This document shows, piece after piece, positions 8,971-17,276 of a stretch of 62,496 bases of DNA. The stretch spans positions 1 to 62,496 of the forward strand of contig NZ_JAUCDY010000015.1 in the NCBI RefSeq assembly GCF_030362935.1. The letters are read 5' to 3'. The DNA is from Thiopseudomonas acetoxidans. Lineage in GTDB: Bacteria; Pseudomonadota; Gammaproteobacteria; Pseudomonadales; Pseudomonadaceae. The notes beneath the pieces were generated by a model that had not been told where the DNA came from, did not search any database, and was given only the letters and a program-made list of their open reading frames with translations. The stretch's first letter is position 1. Each line of letters opens with the position of its first letter. The position numbers and the translations under genes were made by a program.

Positions 8971-10113
8971 ATGAATATTGAAGGTTATTTTGCGCCAGAG
9001 TTTACCCCAGTTGCTGAAGCGTTTGCGCAGATACTGCAGCAACCAGAGCAGCGTGGTGCGGCTTTGTGTGTACAGATAGCTGGCGATACAGTGATTGATA
9101 TTTGGGGTGGTATACAGGATCGCGTAGGACAGCAGCCTTGGCAACGTGACACGCTGGTCAATGTGTTTTCTTGCGGTAAGCCGCTGCTGGCAGTAGTGAC
9201 CTTGCAGTTGGTACAGGAAGGTAAACTGCAACTGGAGGCACCAGCGGCAGACTACTGGCCAGAATTTGCTGTGCTGGGTAAAGAGACAATAACCGTGCGC
9301 CAACTGCTGAGCCACCAAGCAGGCTTGCCTGCAATCGAACAGCAGCTGCCTGCAGAAGCCTTGTATGACTGGTATGCAATGACAGAGGCGCTAGAACAGC
9401 AGCAGCCTTGGTGGCCGCCTGGCACAGCCCATGGCTACGCGCCCATGACTTATGGCTGGTTGCTGGGTGAGCTGATACAGCGGGTTGGTGGGCGCAGCGC
9501 AGGCAAAGCTATTGCGCAGCGTATCAGCGAGCCGCTAGGGTTGGATTTTTATGTAGGTGTGCACGATAGCGACTTGGCGCGTATTAGTGATACGTCACGC
9601 ATCAAGGGGGCGCAAGGTGATGCACAGGCGCAAAGACTACTGCAAGCGATTATGCAGCCACAAAGCATGGCCTCGCGCGCATTTGCTAATCCACCCTCGA
9701 TGTTAACCAGTAGTAATAAGCAGCAATGGCGTACGCTGGAGCAGCCGGCAGCAACAGGACATTGCGATGCTCGTGCACTGGCTGGGTTTTATATGGCTTT
9801 GTTACAAGGTCGTTTATTGGATGCCGAGCTATTAGCGCAAATGCAGCAAGAGCATGCTTATGGCGCGGATAAAACCTTGCTGACTACGACCCGTTTTGGT
9901 TTGGGCTGCATGCTGGAGCAAGCTGATAATGCGTCAGCCAGCTATGCCTTGGGCGTGCAAGCCTTCGGCCACCCAGGTGCAGGCGGCAGTCTGGGCTGCG
10001 CTGCTCCTGAATTAGAACTTAGCATGGCGTTTGTCACCAACAGCCTAGATCTCTATGTGCTCATCGACCCGCGTGCGCAATGGCTTAATAAGCAGATTAA
10101 GCAATGTCTTTAG
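8971..10113 (+). CDS. EstB-like serine hydrolase (class C beta-lactamase fold)
   Basis: A 380-residue serine hydrolase of the beta-lactamase/transpeptidase-like family VIII esterases. The S-x-x-K nucleophile motif is S-C-G-K in VNVFSCGKPLL, the Tyr motif lies in YAPMTYGWLLGE, and the third motif is FGHPGAGG. No signal peptide is visible, suggesting a cytoplasmic esterase rather than a periplasmic beta-lactamase. I use the ATG at 8971 with AGGTGG upstream; the GTG at 8962 is a weaker alternative. It lies 12 bp after dinG, so co-transcription is likely. Its 3' end overlaps a decayed sulfatase remnant on the other strand. Confidence 0.8.
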   Translation: MNIEGYFAPEFTPVAEAFAQILQQPEQRGAALCVQIAGDTVIDIWGGIQDRVGQQPWQRDTLVNVFSCGKPLLAVVTLQLVQEGKLQLEAPAADYWPEFAVLGKETITVRQLLSHQAGLPAIEQQLPAEALYDWYAMTEALEQQQPWWPPGTAHGYAPMTYGWLLGELIQRVGGRSAGKAIAQRISEPLGLDFYVGVHDSDLARISDTSRIKGAQGDAQAQRLLQAIMQPQSMASRAFANPPSMLTSSNKQQWRTLEQPAATGHCDARALAGFYMALLQGRLLDAELLAQMQQEHAYGADKTLLTTTRFGLGCMLEQADNASASYALGVQAFGHPGAGGSLGCAAPELELSMAFVTNSLDLYVLIDPRAQWLNKQIKQCL

Positions 10114-10321
10114 CGTAGGTAGTTATTTTGTCTTGAATGCCCGGAGCAATCAGCAGCATAGGTACATGGAAGCAGTATAGAACCATTTCCGTCATTTCTG
10201 TCATTTGCTCGGGCGCGGCAAAGCCATGATCACCCAGCACCACAAATAACGTGTCGTTGTACCAAGGTTGCTGCTTGGTTTGTTTAAAAAACTCGCCCAA
10301 AGGTCAGTCGCAATAGCGCAT
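10097..10321 (-). pseudogene. Remnant of an LTA synthase-family sulfatase
   Basis: The minus-strand frame reads L-G-E-F-F-K-Q ... NDTLFVVLGDHGF ... FHVPMLLIAPGIQ, the C-terminal core of an alkaline-phosphatase-superfamily sulfatase (LTA synthase or phosphoglycerol transferase type). The G-D-H-G metal-binding motif is still present. Just upstream in the same frame, RYCD is followed by TGA (10304-10306) where relatives have R-Y-x-D-Y-A-L-G-E-F, so a nonsense change is visible. A small internal duplication gives MTEMTEM. Only the last third or less of the gene survives, squeezed between the hydrolase and folD. Confidence 0.75.
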
Positions 10322-10379
10322 AGCAGTAAGATGCAGACTTAAGCTGCCATGCCCCGTCACGGGTGTGTGCAGGACAGTG

Positions 10380-11237
10380 CTAAAGAGAAGTGCTTAACTC
10401 ATAGGCTTGCAGGGTGTTCTCTAGTAGCTCAGCGCGTGTCATAGGACCGACGCCACCTGGAACCGGTGTTATCCATGCAGCACGCTCAGCCGCTGGAGCA
10501 AATTCAACATCACCTACTAAGCGTCCAGTGGGTAAACGGTTAATGCCCACATCAATCACGATAGCGCCGGGTTTGATCCATTCGCCTTTGACCAGATCAG
10601 GAATACCTACGGCCACCACGACTAAATCAGCGCGACGTACGTGCTCTTCTAGATTCTTGGTAAATCTGTGGGTAATGGTTGTTGTGCAGCCAGCGAGTAA
10701 TAGCTCCAACGCCATGGGGCGGCCAACAATATTAGAAGCGCCCACAACCACCGCATCAAGGCCGTGTAAGTCGACACCGGTACTGTTGAGCAGGGTGATG
10801 ATGCCTTTAGGTGTGCAAGGGCGTAACAGCGGCATACGCTGTGCTAGCCGGCCAATGTTAAAAGGGTGGAAGCCGTCAACGTCTTTATCGGGACGTATGC
10901 GTTCGAGTAGTAATGATGCGTCTAGGTGTTTGGGTAGGGGTAATTGCAGTAAAATACCATCGACTGTGCTGTCATTGTTCAGTTGGTCGATGAGTTCGGC
11001 TAGTTCGTTTTGCGCGGTGTCGGCAGGCAAATCGTAGGCGATAGAGTTGAAGCCAACTTCTTCACAGTCTGTGCGTTTGTGGGCTACATACACTTCTGAA
11101 GCTGGGTCGTTACCCACTAAAATCACCGCTAAACCCGGCGCGCGCTTACCTTGCTTTAGGTGGCTTTCGACTTTTTGGTGAATAGCTTGACGAATGGTTG
11201 CAGCAATTTTTTTGCCGTCAATAAGTTGTGCAGTCAT
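10380..11237 (-). CDS. folD: Bifunctional methylenetetrahydrofolate dehydrogenase/cyclohydrolase
   Basis: Interconverts 5,10-methylene- and 10-formyl-tetrahydrofolate with NADP, supplying one-carbon units for purines and formyl-Met. The 285 residues match the family length. Visible motifs are VYVAHKRTDCEEVG (catalytic Lys), QLPLP, PCTPKGI, the nucleotide-binding VVVGASNIVGRP, DVGINR, and the C-terminal signature PVPGGVGPMT. I start at the ATG at 11237 (MTAQLIDGKKIA); the open frame continues upstream without homology. Adjacent tRNA genes on the other strand match the folD-tRNA arrangement of Pseudomonas. Confidence 0.95.
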   Translation of the reverse strand: MTAQLIDGKKIAATIRQAIHQKVESHLKQGKRAPGLAVILVGNDPASEVYVAHKRTDCEEVGFNSIAYDLPADTAQNELAELIDQLNNDSTVDGILLQLPLPKHLDASLLLERIRPDKDVDGFHPFNIGRLAQRMPLLRPCTPKGIITLLNSTGVDLHGLDAVVVGASNIVGRPMALELLLAGCTTTITHRFTKNLEEHVRRADLVVVAVGIPDLVKGEWIKPGAIVIDVGINRLPTGRLVGDVEFAPAAERAAWITPVPGGVGPMTRAELLENTLQAYELSTSL

Positions 11238-11383
11238 TGGGTAGAACCATAACAATAAAAAAGGTGGGGTATTCTCGCATGCATCCAGCCTTGGGCATAG
11301 ATGGTTATGCCATTTTAGCAATGAAGGCGTATGAATAGCTATTTTAGCGACTGGGTAAATTACTCTTTCTTTTGGGCTAAGGG

Positions 11384-11412
11384 TTGACGTGCTTAAAGTA
11401 TATGGTTAACAT
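11384..11412 (+). promoter_or_regulatory. Promoter of the tRNA operon
   Basis: TTGACG (11384-11389), 17-bp spacer, TAACAT (11407-11412), then a GC-rich discriminator GCGCCCC. The GC discriminator is typical of stable RNA promoters under stringent control. Confidence 0.65.
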
Positions 11413-11499
11413 GCGCCCCGCTTACTTAGAACAGCCTGAAGCTGGATACGAGAGTTTACTTGTAAACGATCGAGCCTACGTTAGTTAACTAACAGCCAG

Positions 11500-11576
11500 G
11501 CGCCCGTAGCTCAGCTGGATAGAGCACCCGCCTTCTAAGCGGGTGGTCGCAGGTTCGAATCCTGCCGGGCGCGCCA
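11500..11576 (+). tRNA. tRNA-Arg (anticodon UCU)
   Basis: A 77-nt cloverleaf with acceptor stem GCGCCCG/CGGGCGC, discriminator G, encoded CCA, anticodon stem CCCGC/GCGGG and loop CTTCTAA giving anticodon TCT. The T-arm has GGTTCGAAT. It reads AGA codons. First gene of a three-tRNA cluster. Confidence 0.97.
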
Positions 11577-11613
11577 TTAGGCGTCTAAGCAAGTAACCTA
11601 GCATGATTGCTAT

Positions 11614-11690
11614 GGTGGGCGTAGCTCAGTTGGTAGAGCACAGGATTGTGATTCCTGTTGTCGTGGGTTCGAGACCCATCGTCCACCCCA
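11614..11690 (+). tRNA. tRNA-His (anticodon GUG)
   Basis: A 77-nt cloverleaf including the extra 5' G (-1) opposite C73, as is characteristic of tRNA-His. The anticodon loop in GGATTGTGATTCC gives GTG, and CCA is encoded. Second gene of the cluster, 37 nt after tRNA-Arg. Confidence 0.97.
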
Positions 11691-11731
11691 AATTCCCAAT
11701 TATTGCCCTGCAGTAATTGACACGACTAAAT

Positions 11732-11816
11732 GCGGACGTGGTGGAATTGGTAGACACACCAGATTTAGGTTCTGGCGCCGCGAGGTGTGAGAGTTCGAGT
11801 CTCTCTGTCCGCACCA
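11732..11816 (+). tRNA. tRNA-Leu (anticodon UAG)
   Basis: An 85-nt class II tRNA with a long variable arm. Acceptor stem GCGGACG/TGTCCGC, anticodon stem CCAGA/TCTGG with loop TTTAGGT giving TAG; CCA is encoded. It reads CUN (mainly CUA/CUG) codons. Confidence 0.97.
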
Positions 11817-11820
11817 TTAG

Positions 11821-11856
11821 AAACAAAAAACCCGCCATGTGCGGGTTTTTTGTTGT
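11821..11856 (+). terminator. Rho-independent terminator of the tRNA operon
   Basis: Stem CCCGC/GCGGG around CATGT, extended by an A-rich 5' arm and T-rich 3' arm to about 14 bp. Because both arms are A/T-rich, it may work for both directions. Confidence 0.85.
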
Positions 11857-11928
11857 TTATTCATTATGAAAAATACAGCGCTGCTACAAGATGCTCGCCC
11901 GATTAGGGCAAGCATCTGCTTGAGCTAT

Positions 11929-13317
11929 TTACACGGTGCGTGAGAATCGGCCCTGCTGGTTATCGCCGCCTAGATACGCATCGAAGCACATGGCTACGCT
12001 GCGCATCATGAGATTGCCTTGAGGAAGTAGGGTGATTTTGTCCTCAGAAATAATAACCAAACCATCGGCTACCTGCTCTTGGACTTTTTCCAAGGCATCA
12101 GCAAAATACTCTTTAAACACGATACCGTGAGCCTGTTCAATGGCAGGGATATTGATGTGGTTGTGACACATCAGTGAGCTAATCACATCGCGGCGCAATT
12201 TGTCGTCATCGTTGAGCTCGTAACCGCGATGCAGCGGCAATTGGTTTTGATTCAGAGCGGCATAGTACTGAGACAGCTCTTTAACGTTTTGGCTGTAGGT
12301 ATCAGCAATTTTGCCAATCGACGAAGAGCCTAAACCAATAATATCGCTATCAGCGTGCGTGGAATAGCCTTGGAAGTTGCGCTGTAAGGTTCCGTTAGTT
12401 CGGGCCAGTACCAGCTCATCATCAGGTAGGGCGAAGTGGTCCATGCCTATGTACACATAGCCTGCATCGCAGAGGCGGCGGATGGTGAGTTCCAGTAACT
12501 CTAATTTGCGCTCAGGCGGTGGCATATCTTCTGGGCGAATCAAGCGCTGTGCACGGACCAAGTGTGGTAGGTGGGCGTAGCTGTAGGCAGAGATGCGATC
12601 TGGGCGCAAAGCAATAATTTTATCCAGTGTGGTGTCAAAGCTTTCTACTGTTTGTAGCGGCAGACCATAAATGAGATCAACACTGGTGGCGCGGAAACCG
12701 TATTCGCGAGCGGCATAAATTAAGCTGGAAACCTGCTCATCACTTTGTACGCGGTTGACGGCTTCCTGCACCTTGGGATCAAAGTCTTGCACACCAAAAC
12801 TGAGGCGGTTAAAACCAAGTTCACGTAAGTGCTTGAGTTGTTCGGCAGAGATAGTCCGAGGGTCTACTTCCATGGAAAACTGGTGGTTGTCGGTCTCATC
12901 AAAGTTGAAGGACTCGCGCAAGCAGTTCATTAGGTCGGTCAGTTGTTCGCTGGTTAAATAGGTGGGAGTACCGCCACCAAAGTGCAGCTGAGTGACTTTG
13001 CGTGATTTATCAAACAGCTCAGCTTGAAGCTTGATTTCTTTTTTTAAGTAGTCTAAGTATTCAACAGCGCGACTGGTTTTTTGGGTAATGATTTTGTTAC
13101 ACGCGCAGTAGTAGCACAGGCTTTTACAGAACGGGATATGAATATAAAGAGACAAATCCTTGGCTGGCGCTTGATTGCTGCGCTCAGCGGCGGCTTTGTA
13201 ATTGTCTACTACAAAGTGTGTGTGGAACTGTGGAGCAGTCGGGTAGGATGTATATCTTGGGCCTGGACGGTCGTATTTTTCCACTAGCGCGCGGTTAAAG
13301 CTTGGCATTTGCTCCAT
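11929..13317 (-). CDS. hemN: Oxygen-independent coproporphyrinogen III oxidase
   Basis: A radical SAM enzyme that converts coproporphyrinogen III to protoporphyrinogen IX without oxygen, in haem synthesis. The 462 residues match the family. The HemN-type cluster motif C-x3-C-x2-C-x-C is at Cys64, 68, 71 and 73, followed by the FGGGTPTYL SAM-binding segment. The N-terminal R-Y-T-S-Y-P-T motif is typical of true HemN rather than of HemW. The ATG at 13317 is preceded by GAGGAAA. A possible Anr/FNR-like half-matched site lies about 90 bp upstream, which would fit low-oxygen induction. Confidence 0.95.
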   Translation of the reverse strand: MEQMPSFNRALVEKYDRPGPRYTSYPTAPQFHTHFVVDNYKAAAERSNQAPAKDLSLYIHIPFCKSLCYYCACNKIITQKTSRAVEYLDYLKKEIKLQAELFDKSRKVTQLHFGGGTPTYLTSEQLTDLMNCLRESFNFDETDNHQFSMEVDPRTISAEQLKHLRELGFNRLSFGVQDFDPKVQEAVNRVQSDEQVSSLIYAAREYGFRATSVDLIYGLPLQTVESFDTTLDKIIALRPDRISAYSYAHLPHLVRAQRLIRPEDMPPPERKLELLELTIRRLCDAGYVYIGMDHFALPDDELVLARTNGTLQRNFQGYSTHADSDIIGLGSSSIGKIADTYSQNVKELSQYYAALNQNQLPLHRGYELNDDDKLRRDVISSLMCHNHINIPAIEQAHGIVFKEYFADALEKVQEQVADGLVIISEDKITLLPQGNLMMRSVAMCFDAYLGGDNQQGRFSRTV

Positions 13318-13407
13318 TAATGGTTTCCTCGAAAACGAATAACTGTAAATAAATTCCCCTTAGGTTACCCTAAATTGGCTATCAAACGCTAAAATAACGC
13401 TCATAGA

Positions 13408-13421
13408 TTGATATAGCACAA
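13408..13421. promoter_or_regulatory. Weak candidate Anr/FNR box
   Basis: TTGAT-N4-CACAA matches TTGAT-N4-ATCAA at eight of ten fixed positions. It sits in the divergent region between hemN and the PLD-family gene. The match is imperfect and could be chance. Confidence 0.25.
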
Positions 13422-13472
13422 GATCTTTTCTAACGTGCGTTAGTCTGCACGAAATACATATCGAACAGGTTT

Positions 13473-15038
13473 ATGAAACATTCTCTTAGATGGTGGATGC
13501 TAATGCTGACGTGTTTATTTTCCGGCTGTATGGCTTTGCCAAAGCAGGATTTAACGGCGTCTAATGCGTTACCTGCTAACCTAGCAGCCAGTACTTCTAT
13601 CGCGCGGGCACTTGAGCGGCAGCTAGAGCGCCAGCCTCGGCATTTAAGTGGTATTTATCCCTTGGTAGAAGCTGATGAGGCGTTCGCAGCACGCATGCTG
13701 ATGGCGCGTCATGCCGAGCGCAGCTTGGATATTCAGTACTATATCTGGCGAGCGGATATGACGGGCTTAATGCTGCTTGAGGCCGTGCATGAGGCGGCTG
13801 ACCGTGGCGTGCGCGTGCGTTTATTGCTTGATGATAATAACAGTGCTGGGCTTGAGCCTTTTTTATTGGCCATGGATGCGCACCCCAATATAGAAGTTCG
13901 TTTATTTAACCCCTTTGTTGTACGCAAACCACGCTGGCTTGGCTTTGTTACTGACTTCAAGCGTGTGAATAGACGCATGCACAATAAAAGTTTTACCGCA
14001 GATTCAGCGGTCACTATTGTCGGTGGTCGCAATATAGGTGATGCGTACTTTGGTGCGGCAGATGATGAGCTGTTTGCCGATCTTGATGTATTAACCGTTG
14101 GTGCTGTGGTGCCAGAGGTTTCTGCTGACTTTGACCGATACTGGAACAGCTCGTCTGCCTATGGCTTGTCTGCAATTGTTAAGGCTAATGGCGATGTGTC
14201 TTTGCCGCGTTTGGCGCAAAGAGCGGAAAATATTGCCCGAAATCCTGCAGCGCAGATTTATTTAGAGTCGTTGCGTGAATCCGATCTGATAGCTGACTTG
14301 TTTCATCAGCGCATAGAATTCAAATGGGCCAAGGTGCGTATAGTCAGTGATGAGCCTGATAAGGTTTTAGGCACAGAAAATAAAGAAAAAATGCTGCTTA
14401 GCCAGCTACAAGAAATAATAGGCAACCCCCGCCACGAGGTTGAGCTGGTATCCCCCTATTTTGTGCCAACACAAACCGGAGTGGCAGCTTTTGCTTGGTT
14501 ATCGCGCAAAGGGGTGAAGGTTAAGGTGTTAACCAACTCGCTGGCAGCGACAGATGTGGCCGCAGTGCACTCAGGCTATGGTAAACGACGCAAGGCCTTG
14601 TTGGAGGCTGGGGTTGAGTTATATGAGTTGCGCCATGTGCAGCCTAAAACCAAAAGAGAGAAAAAGGCGGAAAAGAAAGCCAGAAAAGGACGTTTGTTAG
14701 GTAGTTCAGGCTCAAGCCTGCACGCAAAAACCTTTGCGATAGATGCTAAGCACGTCTTTGTTGGTTCGTTTAACTTTGATCCGCGCTCAGCTTTGCTTAA
14801 CACGGAGCTGGGCTTTGTGATTGAAAGCCCAGAGCTAGCGGAAAGAATTAGTCGCTCCTTTCGTGAAGAGATCCCGCAGCAGGCGTATCAGGTTAAGCTT
14901 GATAAAAAAGGACAGTTATACTGGCAGGAGCGACAAGGGGAGCAGGTTATTATTCATACTAAAGAACCCACTGCAAAGCTTAGTAAGCGCGTGTCGGCGT
15001 ATCTGTTGTCATGGTTGCCTATCGATAGTTTGTTGTAA
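13473..15038 (+). CDS. Phospholipase D-family lipoprotein (cardiolipin synthase ClsC-like)
   Basis: A 521-residue protein with two HKD motifs, H-N-K-S-F-T-A-D and H-A-K-T-F-A-I-D, each followed by the usual G-G/G-S segment (VGGRNIGDAY and VGSFNFDPRS). This is the arrangement of bacterial PLD-type cardiolipin synthases. The N terminus is a lipoprotein signal with lipobox L-F-S-G-C (Cys19), so the enzyme is probably on the periplasmic side of the envelope. It likely transfers phosphatidyl groups; the exact substrates are not determined. A basic Lys-rich loop precedes the second HKD motif. Confidence 0.85.
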   Translation: MKHSLRWWMLMLTCLFSGCMALPKQDLTASNALPANLAASTSIARALERQLERQPRHLSGIYPLVEADEAFAARMLMARHAERSLDIQYYIWRADMTGLMLLEAVHEAADRGVRVRLLLDDNNSAGLEPFLLAMDAHPNIEVRLFNPFVVRKPRWLGFVTDFKRVNRRMHNKSFTADSAVTIVGGRNIGDAYFGAADDELFADLDVLTVGAVVPEVSADFDRYWNSSSAYGLSAIVKANGDVSLPRLAQRAENIARNPAAQIYLESLRESDLIADLFHQRIEFKWAKVRIVSDEPDKVLGTENKEKMLLSQLQEIIGNPRHEVELVSPYFVPTQTGVAAFAWLSRKGVKVKVLTNSLAATDVAAVHSGYGKRRKALLEAGVELYELRHVQPKTKREKKAEKKARKGRLLGSSGSSLHAKTFAIDAKHVFVGSFNFDPRSALLNTELGFVIESPELAERISRSFREEIPQQAYQVKLDKKGQLYWQERQGEQVIIHTKEPTAKLSKRVSAYLLSWLPIDSLL

Positions 15039-15063
15039 GAATTTACAACAACAGCAGATAACA

Positions 15064-15093
15064 TTGGAATTTTTTTGCCGAGCCTAATAGAAT
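15064..15093 (+). promoter_or_regulatory. Candidate promoter of tig
   Basis: TTGGAA (15064-15069), 18-bp spacer, TAGAAT (15088-15093), about 60 bp before the tig ATG. Motif-based only. Confidence 0.35.
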
Positions 15094-15152
15094 GCATGCC
15101 CTTGATTCTAAGGTCGGTAAGACTGGCCACGTCTATTCAATGAGGATTATTC

Positions 15153-16466
15153 ATGCAAGTTTCAGTAGAAAGCACCTCTGCTATTGAGCGTCGAATGACT
15201 ATTGGCGTTCCTGCCGAGCGTTTCGAGTCAGAAGTCAATAAGCGTTTACAGCGCACGGCTAAACAAGCCAAGATTCCGGGATTCCGTCCTGGCAAAGCTC
15301 CTATGAGTATCATACGCCAGCGTTATGAAGAGGGCGTGCGTCAAGATGTAATGGGTGATTTGATTAACTCAACTTTCTACGAAGCTTTGACAGCAGAGAA
15401 AATTAATCCTGCCGGTGCGCCTTCCATTGAGGCAAAAACCTTCGAGAAAGATAAAGATTTTGAATACGTTGCCACCTTTGAAGTGTATCCAGAGTTTGAA
15501 GTAGCGGGTTTGGAGACTATCGAAGTTGAGCGTCTACAAGCCGAGGTTGCTGATTCTGATGTAGACAACATGCTGGATATTTTGCGCAAACAAAATACCC
15601 GTTTTACTGATGTTGATCGCGCCGCTGAAAATGGCGACCAAATTAATATCGACTTTGTCGGTAAAATTGACGGTGAGGTTTTTGCGGGTGGTTCAGCCCA
15701 GGGCGTTCCTTTGGTGCTAGGCTCTGGCAATATGATCCCAGGCTTTGAAGAACCCTTAATTGGCTGCAAGGCCGGTGATGAGAAAATCATTACCCCAACC
15801 TTCCCAGAGAACTATCAGAACCTTGATCTGGCAGGTAAGCAAGCTGAATTCAGCGTAAAAATCAATGCAGTGCAAGCCCCCGAGCTGCCAGAGCTGGATG
15901 ATGAGTTCTTCACGCTGTTTGGTCATACAGAGGGCGGGCTGGAAGGTTTCCGTGCTGAAGTAGCTAAGAACATGGGTCGTGAGTTAAAAGCAGCGCTAAA
16001 AGGAAAGGTTAAGACACAAGTCTTTGATGCGCTACTAGAAACCAATAAGATTGAAGTGCCTAAAGCACAGATCGAAAATGAGATTAACCGCTTACGTACC
16101 CAAGCTGTACAGCAGTTTGGTGGTAACGTAAAACCTGAGCAGTTGCCTGCAGACATGTTTGCAGCACAAGCCGAACGTCGTGTGGCACTGGGTTTAATTG
16201 TGGCGCAAATGATTAAGCAGTTTGATATTAAAGCCGAAGAAGATGTGGTACGCAGCACCATCGAAGACATGGCTTCTGCTTACCAAGATCCACAGCAAGT
16301 CATTGACTGGTATAACCAGAACGAAGAGCAGCTTGAAGAAGTGCGTGCTTCTGTATTGGAAGATCAAGTGGTTGAAACAGTCTTAGCTAAAGCAAAAGTG
16401 ACCGACAAAAAAGTCTCTTATGAAGAAGCAGTCAACACAGCAGCCCCCCAAGCCGCTAAAGACTAA
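15153..16466 (+). CDS. tig: Trigger factor
   Basis: A ribosome-bound chaperone and peptidyl-prolyl isomerase that meets nascent chains at the exit tunnel. The 437-residue protein has the N-terminal ribosome-binding domain with the signature PGFRPGKAP (about 45-53), a central FKBP-type PPIase domain (about 155-245, with D-F-V-G-K-I-D-G-E-x-F), and a long helical C-terminal chaperone domain. The ATG at 15153 follows TGAGGA. It leads the tig-clpP-clpX-lon order that is widely conserved. Confidence 0.97.
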   Translation: MQVSVESTSAIERRMTIGVPAERFESEVNKRLQRTAKQAKIPGFRPGKAPMSIIRQRYEEGVRQDVMGDLINSTFYEALTAEKINPAGAPSIEAKTFEKDKDFEYVATFEVYPEFEVAGLETIEVERLQAEVADSDVDNMLDILRKQNTRFTDVDRAAENGDQINIDFVGKIDGEVFAGGSAQGVPLVLGSGNMIPGFEEPLIGCKAGDEKIITPTFPENYQNLDLAGKQAEFSVKINAVQAPELPELDDEFFTLFGHTEGGLEGFRAEVAKNMGRELKAALKGKVKTQVFDALLETNKIEVPKAQIENEINRLRTQAVQQFGGNVKPEQLPADMFAAQAERRVALGLIVAQMIKQFDIKAEEDVVRSTIEDMASAYQDPQQVIDWYNQNEEQLEEVRASVLEDQVVETVLAKAKVTDKKVSYEEAVNTAAPQAAKD

Positions 16467-16492
16467 TCAAGCGCAAACGCTCTTAAGCTAAT

Positions 16493-16519
16493 CATAAGCC
16501 AGCCATGCGCTGGCTTATG
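16493..16519. other. Perfect hairpin between tig and clpP
   Basis: CATAAGCCAG and CTGGCTTATG form a 10-bp perfect stem with a 7-nt loop. There is no T tract after it, so it is not a classical terminator; it could limit read-through or stabilise mRNA ends. Confidence 0.5.
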
Positions 16520-16552
16520 TGTAACAACAGAATGAATATTTAGGAGGTATAG

Positions 16553-17176
16553 ATGTTCAATAACATTCTTTCACAGCACGCAGATGACACATTGGCCGCT
16601 TTGGTGCCCATGGTCGTTGAGCAAACCTCCCGTGGTGAACGTGCGTATGATATTTATTCGCGTCTTTTAAAAGAGCGTATTATTTTTCTGGTTGGTCCGG
16701 TCGAAGACCATATGGCTAACCTAGTGGTGGCACAGATGTTGTTTTTGGAAGCGGAAAATCCAGATAAAGACATTCATCTGTATATTAACTCGCCAGGTGG
16801 TTCGGTAACTGCAGGCATGTCAATTTACGACACCATGCAGTTTATTAAACCCGATGTGTCTACCACCTGTATTGGTCAAGCGGCCAGCATGGGTGCGTTA
16901 CTGTTGGCGGGTGGTGCAGCAGGCAAGCGTTTCTGTTTGCCGCACTCACGCGTTATGATTCATCAGCCTTTAGGTGGTTTCCGTGGTCAAGCGTCGGATA
17001 TCGAAATCCATGCGCGCGAAATTTTGACTATTCGTGAACGACTGAATAAGGTTTTAGCGGAACATACAGGGCAGCCTTTAGACGTAATTGCGCGCGATAC
17101 CGATCGTGATAATTTCATGAGTGGTGATGAAGCGGTCGCATACGGCTTGATTGACCAGGTTACCCGCAAGCGCTAA
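16553..17176 (+). CDS. clpP: ATP-dependent Clp protease proteolytic subunit
   Basis: The 207-residue serine peptidase forms a double-heptamer barrel that degrades proteins delivered by ClpX or ClpA. The catalytic serine is Ser112 in GQAASMGALLLAGG and the histidine is His137 in MIHQPLGG. A strong AGGAGGT ribosome binding site lies at 16542-16548, four bases before the ATG. It lies 100 bp before clpX, its partner ATPase. Confidence 0.97.
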   Translation: MFNNILSQHADDTLAALVPMVVEQTSRGERAYDIYSRLLKERIIFLVGPVEDHMANLVVAQMLFLEAENPDKDIHLYINSPGGSVTAGMSIYDTMQFIKPDVSTTCIGQAASMGALLLAGGAAGKRFCLPHSRVMIHQPLGGFRGQASDIEIHAREILTIRERLNKVLAEHTGQPLDVIARDTDRDNFMSGDEAVAYGLIDQVTRKR

Positions 17177-17276
17177 GTAGCCTAACGACCCTCAGCGCGT
17201 AGCTTTTAGGTGGCGCAACCAAAATAAGAGTGCGCACAAGATGGGCGTAAATAGTTATAAAACGGTGTAGAACCCC

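Noticed and set aside
10414..11037. Long open frame antisense to folD
   Set aside because: No domain-like sequence, rich in Ser/Thr/Arg, entirely inside a well-supported gene.
16493..16519. Hairpin between tig and clpP as a terminator
   Set aside because: Perfect stem but no following T run; listed only as a hairpin.
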